Assembly (NCBI RefSeq): GCF_028288205.1
Contig: NZ_JAQBOD010000042.1
Location: forward strand, 1-64,000
Origin: Mucilaginibacter sp.
GTDB lineage: Bacteria; Bacteroidota; Bacteroidia; Sphingobacteriales; Sphingobacteriaceae
DNA: 64,000 bases
Reading direction: 5' to 3'
Under the pieces are notes generated by a model. That model ran no database searches. It had not been told where the DNA came from and saw only the letters and a list, made by a program, of their open reading frames with translations. Position numbers and translations under genes: made by a program. Below, in pieces: positions 60,656 through 64,000 of the stretch. Numbering within the stretch: position 1 is the stretch's first letter; every line of letters starts with the position of its first letter.

Positions 60656-60786
60656 GGTAACGAATTAATGACTCCCTCGTCAGCGTGTCCCCATATTCGG
60701 AACGTCCGAAACGCTTTGCCCTATGCAAAGATAGCATAACTTACTAATTACTTGTATATTGAGGGGCTAAACCAATAGCCTCTTTT
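60656..60786. other. Intergenic stretch with three hairpins
   Basis: TTCGGA/TCCGAA (about 60694-60708) sits within an outer AGCGT/ACGCT pair; CTTTGC/GCAAAG (about 60715-60731) follows. A third stem (GAGG...GGCTA and TAGCCTC, 60761-60782) with TTTT ends 1 nt before the next gene's ATG and could hide its ribosome site or weakly terminate. Confidence 0.5.
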
Positions 60787-61248
60787 ATGGATATAACGGA
60801 AATTACACCGATACAACAAATTGACAAAGTCTTAGATTTTTTTAAGGGTGATAGGGGGCATGTTTCTTTCGATCACGTGATTACGAGGCTTGACATAGAT
60901 GGGGTAACGTTTAATGGAGATATACTAAGGCGTATCATTGAAAAATTAATACGGGACAACTATGTTTATATAGCAGTACCGCAAGGGGCAAATTTTGAAA
61001 AATATGCAGTCACTTTTGAGGGGTATATATTTATAGGATATGAACGGCAACAAACACTTCAAAATGAAGAGGTCTTTAGAATTTCCCAAATGGAAATTGA
61101 TGCAAAGAAGTATCGGGACAAATTGTTTTGGGCAACCTTGATCGCAGGTATTGCTGCCTTTCTTCTTTTGTTATGGCAGGTTTTTCTTTGGATAAATCCA
61201 ACTTACTCAAGTTTCCCCTATACAATTTTTGGAATAGTGAGAAAATAA
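60787..61248 (+). CDS. Small protein with winged-helix-like region and C-terminal membrane helix
   Basis: The 153-aa protein has an N-terminal part with winged-helix character (IDKVLDFFKGDRGHVSFDHV, LRRIIEKLIRDNYVYIAV), a helical linker (QTLQNEEVFRISQMEIDAKK) and one C-terminal membrane segment (FWATLIAGIAAFLLLLWQVF). Such DNA-binding-like/membrane proteins are common beside mobile elements, but no family is recognised. It ends 15 bp before the right inverted repeat. Confidence 0.6.
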   Translation: MDITEITPIQQIDKVLDFFKGDRGHVSFDHVITRLDIDGVTFNGDILRRIIEKLIRDNYVYIAVPQGANFEKYAVTFEGYIFIGYERQQTLQNEEVFRISQMEIDAKKYRDKLFWATLIAGIAAFLLLLWQVFLWINPTYSSFPYTIFGIVRK

Positions 61249-61260
61249 CGGCCTTAATTC

Positions 61261-61309
61261 TACTCATGGTCTAACAGGTATATAGTCTCCTCTTGATACA
61301 AAAGTAACC
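61261..61309. repeat. ~45-bp inverted repeat, right boundary of the 4.5-kb block
   Basis: Begins CTCATGGTCTAACAGGTATA and ends ACAAAAGTAACC; inverse of 56781-56827 with few differences. The two copies enclose six genes and the candidate RNA. Confidence 0.85.
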
Positions 61310-61767
61310 AAAAAATCAAGTCAGGACGATCGCTGCCACTACACAGGCCAGACTCCCGGCCGCGCGCCCTGACAGGCCAACGCTTCTTTTTATTGTTTAT
61401 TAAATTAATATGAAAAATGTAGGTCCTGTTGAACAAAGCGTCAGCAAATAAGCTTCGGGCGAAAGCAGGAAAAACTGGTGGCCAATGCGCATAGGGAGGG
61501 GCATAGCGTCTTTTTGCCCGGGGAATGGCTCATGCGCGACCTGGAGCAAAATTATGCAGCCCGAGGTTTTTCCTGATTTGCAGGGCAAAGGCCTTGTGCG
61601 GCAAAGAAGCCTCTTTGCTGACTTGATTTTTTGTTACTTTTTCATCAAGGAAAAAGTAATGGGCCTTAGCGGCCAAGAGCGTCACCGAGCGGCTAACCGC
61701 CATGCTTAGCAGTGAGCATTGATCACCCATTTACACATCCGTAAGAAACATTTTACCTATCCTAACG

Positions 61768-61797
61768 TTTGTAACCATACAATTTAGTTTAGTTTTG
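61768..61797 (+). promoter_or_regulatory. Promoter of the GT51 gene
   Basis: TTTG (61768-61771), 18 nt, then TAGTTTTG (61790-61797) fits the Bacteroidota consensus. The mRNA would have a ~145-nt leader containing the two diverged 65-bp repeat units. Confidence 0.65.
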
Positions 61798-61947
61798 CTG
61801 TCGAAGCGGAAAGCTGAAAGACTAAAGCTGAAAGCGAATTGCGTGGTTATTAATTTTCCACAAGCTGAGTGAGCAGAAAGCCGAAGGACCGAAGCTTAAA
61901 GCTTATTGCGTGGGCCATTAGTATTATGGAGGCCTTATTTATCATTT

Positions 61948-64000
61948 ATGAAAACGAATAACTTGTTAAGTCGCCTCAACCCTAAGTACGTACGCATTGC
62001 GGGTGTTGTTGTTGCTATATTGTTTGTTATGCTGCTTATTGGCGGGTACCTTATCTATACCAAACGCGAGGCTATTTTACAGAGCGAAATTGCCAAAGCC
62101 AAGGCTAAGGCCATGAGTCTTTACCATTTGGATTTGCAAATTGAGTCGGCACATTTTACGGGGATCACTACGGTTAGCTGCCAAAATATTACTATTGTGC
62201 CCCAGCAGCGCGACAGCCTGCTAAGCATTAAGCATTTTGAGGTGAGCATTAAAATATGGCCCCTTATTTTCGGCAACATCAAACTGGCCGATGTGGAGAT
62301 GCAAAACGCACACCTGAACCTGACGGATATTAAAGGGGTTAAGAACTTCGATTTTTTATTTAAGAAGAAAAAAGATTCGACCGCCACACATACTAAAGTC
62401 GACCTGAGCGAGCTGAGCAACAACCTGATAAAAGAGGTACTATATAAGATACCCGATAATTTGGGGGTGGATAATTTCCTGGTGTCGTTTACCAATGATA
62501 GTACGCGGGTTAAGCTGCTTACTACCACCGCCAAGATTGATGATGGCGACCTTACGTCAACCATAAAAGTTAATGATACTGTGGCTACCTGGCATTTTGC
62601 CGGCACCATGCACCCCAGCGATAAGGAGATTGACGTTAAGCTTTATGCCGATAAAGGCAAGGTTGAAATTCCTTTTATTGAGCGGCACTTTAAGGCCCGT
62701 GTTAATTTTGATAACCTAACCATACGCCTCAACAACGTTAAACACAGCAATGGCGAAACGCAGATTGCTACCTATTGCAGCGCGCATAACCTGCTGGTGA
62801 ATCAGCCGGGGTTGGCGGCTAATGATATTGTGGTTCAGGATGGATCGATAGAAGCCAATGTTTTTGTGGGTACCAATTATGTGTCGCTGGATAGCTCGTC
62901 GGTTATTCATTTAAAGAAGCTGAGCGCGCACCCGTTTATAAAATATACGCTTAGTCCGGTTAAAATTTATGAGTTGAAGCTAACCACCGGCTGGCAAAAC
63001 GCACAGGATATTTTTGACTCGTTCCCTGTGGGGATGTTCGAGACCTTAGACGGTATACAAGTTGCCGGCAAGCTAAACTACGGCTTAAACTTTTACCTGG
63101 ATATGAGCAAGCCGGATAGCCTGCAGTTTGATTCAAGGATGGATAAAGACGCGGCGTTCCGCATTATAAAATACGGTAAAACCGATCTGGGCAAGCTAAA
63201 CAAACCGTTTGTTTATACCCCTTATGAAAATGATAAGCCCGTGAAACCGCATGCTATAGGGCCCGAAAACCCGGAGTATACGCCGCTGGAAGAGATGTCG
63301 CCCTACCTGCGCAACGCGGTTATGACTGCCGAGGACCCTACGTTTTACAAGAACCACGGGTTTGTAGAGAAGGCCATACGGCAATCTATCATCACCGATA
63401 TTAAGGACCATAAATTTAAGCGGGGCGGTAGTACAATATCTATGCAACTGGTTAAAAATTCGTTTTTAACCAGGCAGAAAACGCTGGCGCGCAAAATTGA
63501 GGAGATACTGATAGTATGGATGCTTGAAAACAATAACATCATGACCAAGGACCGCATACTGGAAGTATACTTTAACATTATTGAATGGGGCCCTGGCGTT
63601 TATGGCATTAGCGAGGCGGCGCATTATTATTTTGGTAAGTCGCCAAGCGAGTTGACGTTGGGCGAGAGTATATTTTTAGCCAGCATTGTACCCCGGCCCA
63701 AAGCAGGTTTATATGCTTTCCTGCCGGATGGTAGCTTAAGGCCGGGACTGGAAAATTATTTTAATTCGCTGGGGCGGATGATGACGGGTAAGGGATTTAC
63801 ACAGGCAGACAGCAGTTCGTACGGTTTTTATACGGTACGCTTAAAAGAGAGTATGCGCAGAAATGTTGCTCCGGTTGATTCGGCAGCGGCCAATAAAATG
63901 CTGAATGCGCCCGTTGATGATGATCTTGGACTCCAATTGCCAATTATAGAGGAGCCACAACCGGTGAAGAAGCCTACATTCTTTCAAAGACTTTTTGGGA
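61948..64000 (+). CDS. AsmA-like/GT51 transglycosylase fusion (runs off the window)
   Basis: The frame opens at ATG 61948 and remains open at 64000 (684 residues visible). A membrane helix (about 17-38) is followed by an AsmA-like beta-rich region (about 60-400; ESAHFTGITTVSCQNITIVP, EMQNAHLNLTDIKG) and a GT51 peptidoglycan transglycosylase domain (about 450-600) with AVMTAEDPTFYKNHGFVEKA (catalytic Glu), RGGSTISMQLVKNSFLTRQK and RILEVYFNIIEWGPGVYGIS. There is no transpeptidase domain. It should polymerise glycan strands from lipid II; the AsmA-like part may contact lipids or envelope. The visible end (KKPTFFQRLFG) looks near the natural C-terminus. Confidence 0.9.
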   Translation, partial: MKTNNLLSRLNPKYVRIAGVVVAILFVMLLIGGYLIYTKREAILQSEIAKAKAKAMSLYHLDLQIESAHFTGITTVSCQNITIVPQQRDSLLSIKHFEVSIKIWPLIFGNIKLADVEMQNAHLNLTDIKGVKNFDFLFKKKKDSTATHTKVDLSELSNNLIKEVLYKIPDNLGVDNFLVSFTNDSTRVKLLTTTAKIDDGDLTSTIKVNDTVATWHFAGTMHPSDKEIDVKLYADKGKVEIPFIERHFKARVNFDNLTIRLNNVKHSNGETQIATYCSAHNLLVNQPGLAANDIVVQDGSIEANVFVGTNYVSLDSSSVIHLKKLSAHPFIKYTLSPVKIYELKLTTGWQNAQDIFDSFPVGMFETLDGIQVAGKLNYGLNFYLDMSKPDSLQFDSRMDKDAAFRIIKYGKTDLGKLNKPFVYTPYENDKPVKPHAIGPENPEYTPLEEMSPYLRNAVMTAEDPTFYKNHGFVEKAIRQSIITDIKDHKFKRGGSTISMQLVKNSFLTRQKTLARKIEEILIVWMLENNNIMTKDRILEVYFNIIEWGPGVYGISEAAHYYFGKSPSELTLGESIFLASIVPRPKAGLYAFLPDGSLRPGLENYFNSLGRMMTGKGFTQADSSSYGFYTVRLKESMRRNVAPVDSAAANKMLNAPVDDDLGLQLPIIEEPQPVKKPTFFQRLFG

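Larger units (their letters stand above)
61249..61947. other. Gene-free stretch: repeats, hairpin and promoter of the GT51 gene
   Basis: It begins with the right inverted repeat (61261-61309). A GTTACTTTTTC/GAAAAAGTAA hairpin lies at about 61639-61663. From 61805 to 61920 a ~65-bp unit (GAAAGCTGAAAG ... GCGTGG) occurs twice in diverged form. Several short frames here are not supported as genes. Confidence 0.6.

Noticed and set aside
61384..61730. Short frames on both strands after the accessory block
   Set aside because: They cross hairpin repeats and resemble no protein; the region reads as noncoding repeat.
1..64000. tRNA, rRNA, tmRNA, riboswitch or CRISPR array
   Set aside because: No cloverleaf, conserved rRNA segment, known aptamer core or spaced repeat array was seen; a covariance-model scan would be needed to exclude them fully.

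Overview
The window looks like chromosome of a Bacteroidota soil or freshwater bacterium, most likely Sphingobacteriaceae (Mucilaginibacter/Pedobacter-like). The clues are a PorP/SprF protein next to a gliding-type C-terminal domain protein (type IX secretion), many secreted glycan enzymes (GH92, GH35, a GH71/99-like lipoprotein), Bacteroidota promoters (TTTG, about 19 nt, TAnnTTTG), and dense dispersed palindromes of the kind found between genes in these genomes. No rRNA, tRNA or CRISPR array was seen. The genus is inference.

Layout. 1-3.0 kb: start of a DEAD-box helicase gene, a Nudix hydrolase, and a LemA-TPM-TPM envelope operon. 3.4-5.7 kb: GH92 mannosidase. 5.7-9.0 kb: an A+T-rich AAA/SMC-like ATPase between hairpin arrays. 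9.0-11 kb: beta-lactamase-like hydrolase, a deletion scar joining remnants of two sugar-acid pathway genes, and a DUF559 nuclease between palindromes. 11.1-20.3 kb: secreted sugar metabolism (PQQ-type dehydrogenase with cytochrome c, TIM-barrel protein, GH35, Gfo/Idh/MocA) and two small secreted paralogues. 20.8-30.1 kb: a pentose phosphate operon (ROK/polyphosphate-glucokinase-like kinase, tkt, rpiA, tal, HAD, gnd, zwf, pgl). 30.4-37.1 kb: phenylalanine/tyrosine catabolism (aromatic hydroxylase, HPPD, HmgA, flavin reductase, FAH) with a divergent Lrp-type regulator. 37.4-46.0 kb: GH71/99-like lipoprotein and a type IX surface cluster with truncated duplicates. 46.2-53.4 kb: core genes (permease, OmpA lipoprotein, hpt, M16 peptidase, def, NifU, Mrp). 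53.4-61.3 kb: accessory zone. 61.9-64 kb: an AsmA-like/GT51 transglycosylase fusion, cut by the window end.

The accessory zone is the most unusual part. It consists of small units, each bracketed by its own repeats: an HNH endonuclease with a previously uncalled 47-residue zinc-ribbon gene between 20-bp direct repeats; a HEPN-like protein between 35-bp perfect inverted repeats; and a 4.5-kb block between ~45-bp inverted repeats holding an IS1595-type transposase overlapping an XRE regulator gene, a P63C-domain protein, three unrecognised proteins and a candidate ~145-nt minus-strand RNA with its own terminator. A ~220-bp noncoding element occurs in two diverged copies, next to the ATPase and at the entrance of this zone. 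One REP-like palindrome is inserted in frame in the GH35 gene.
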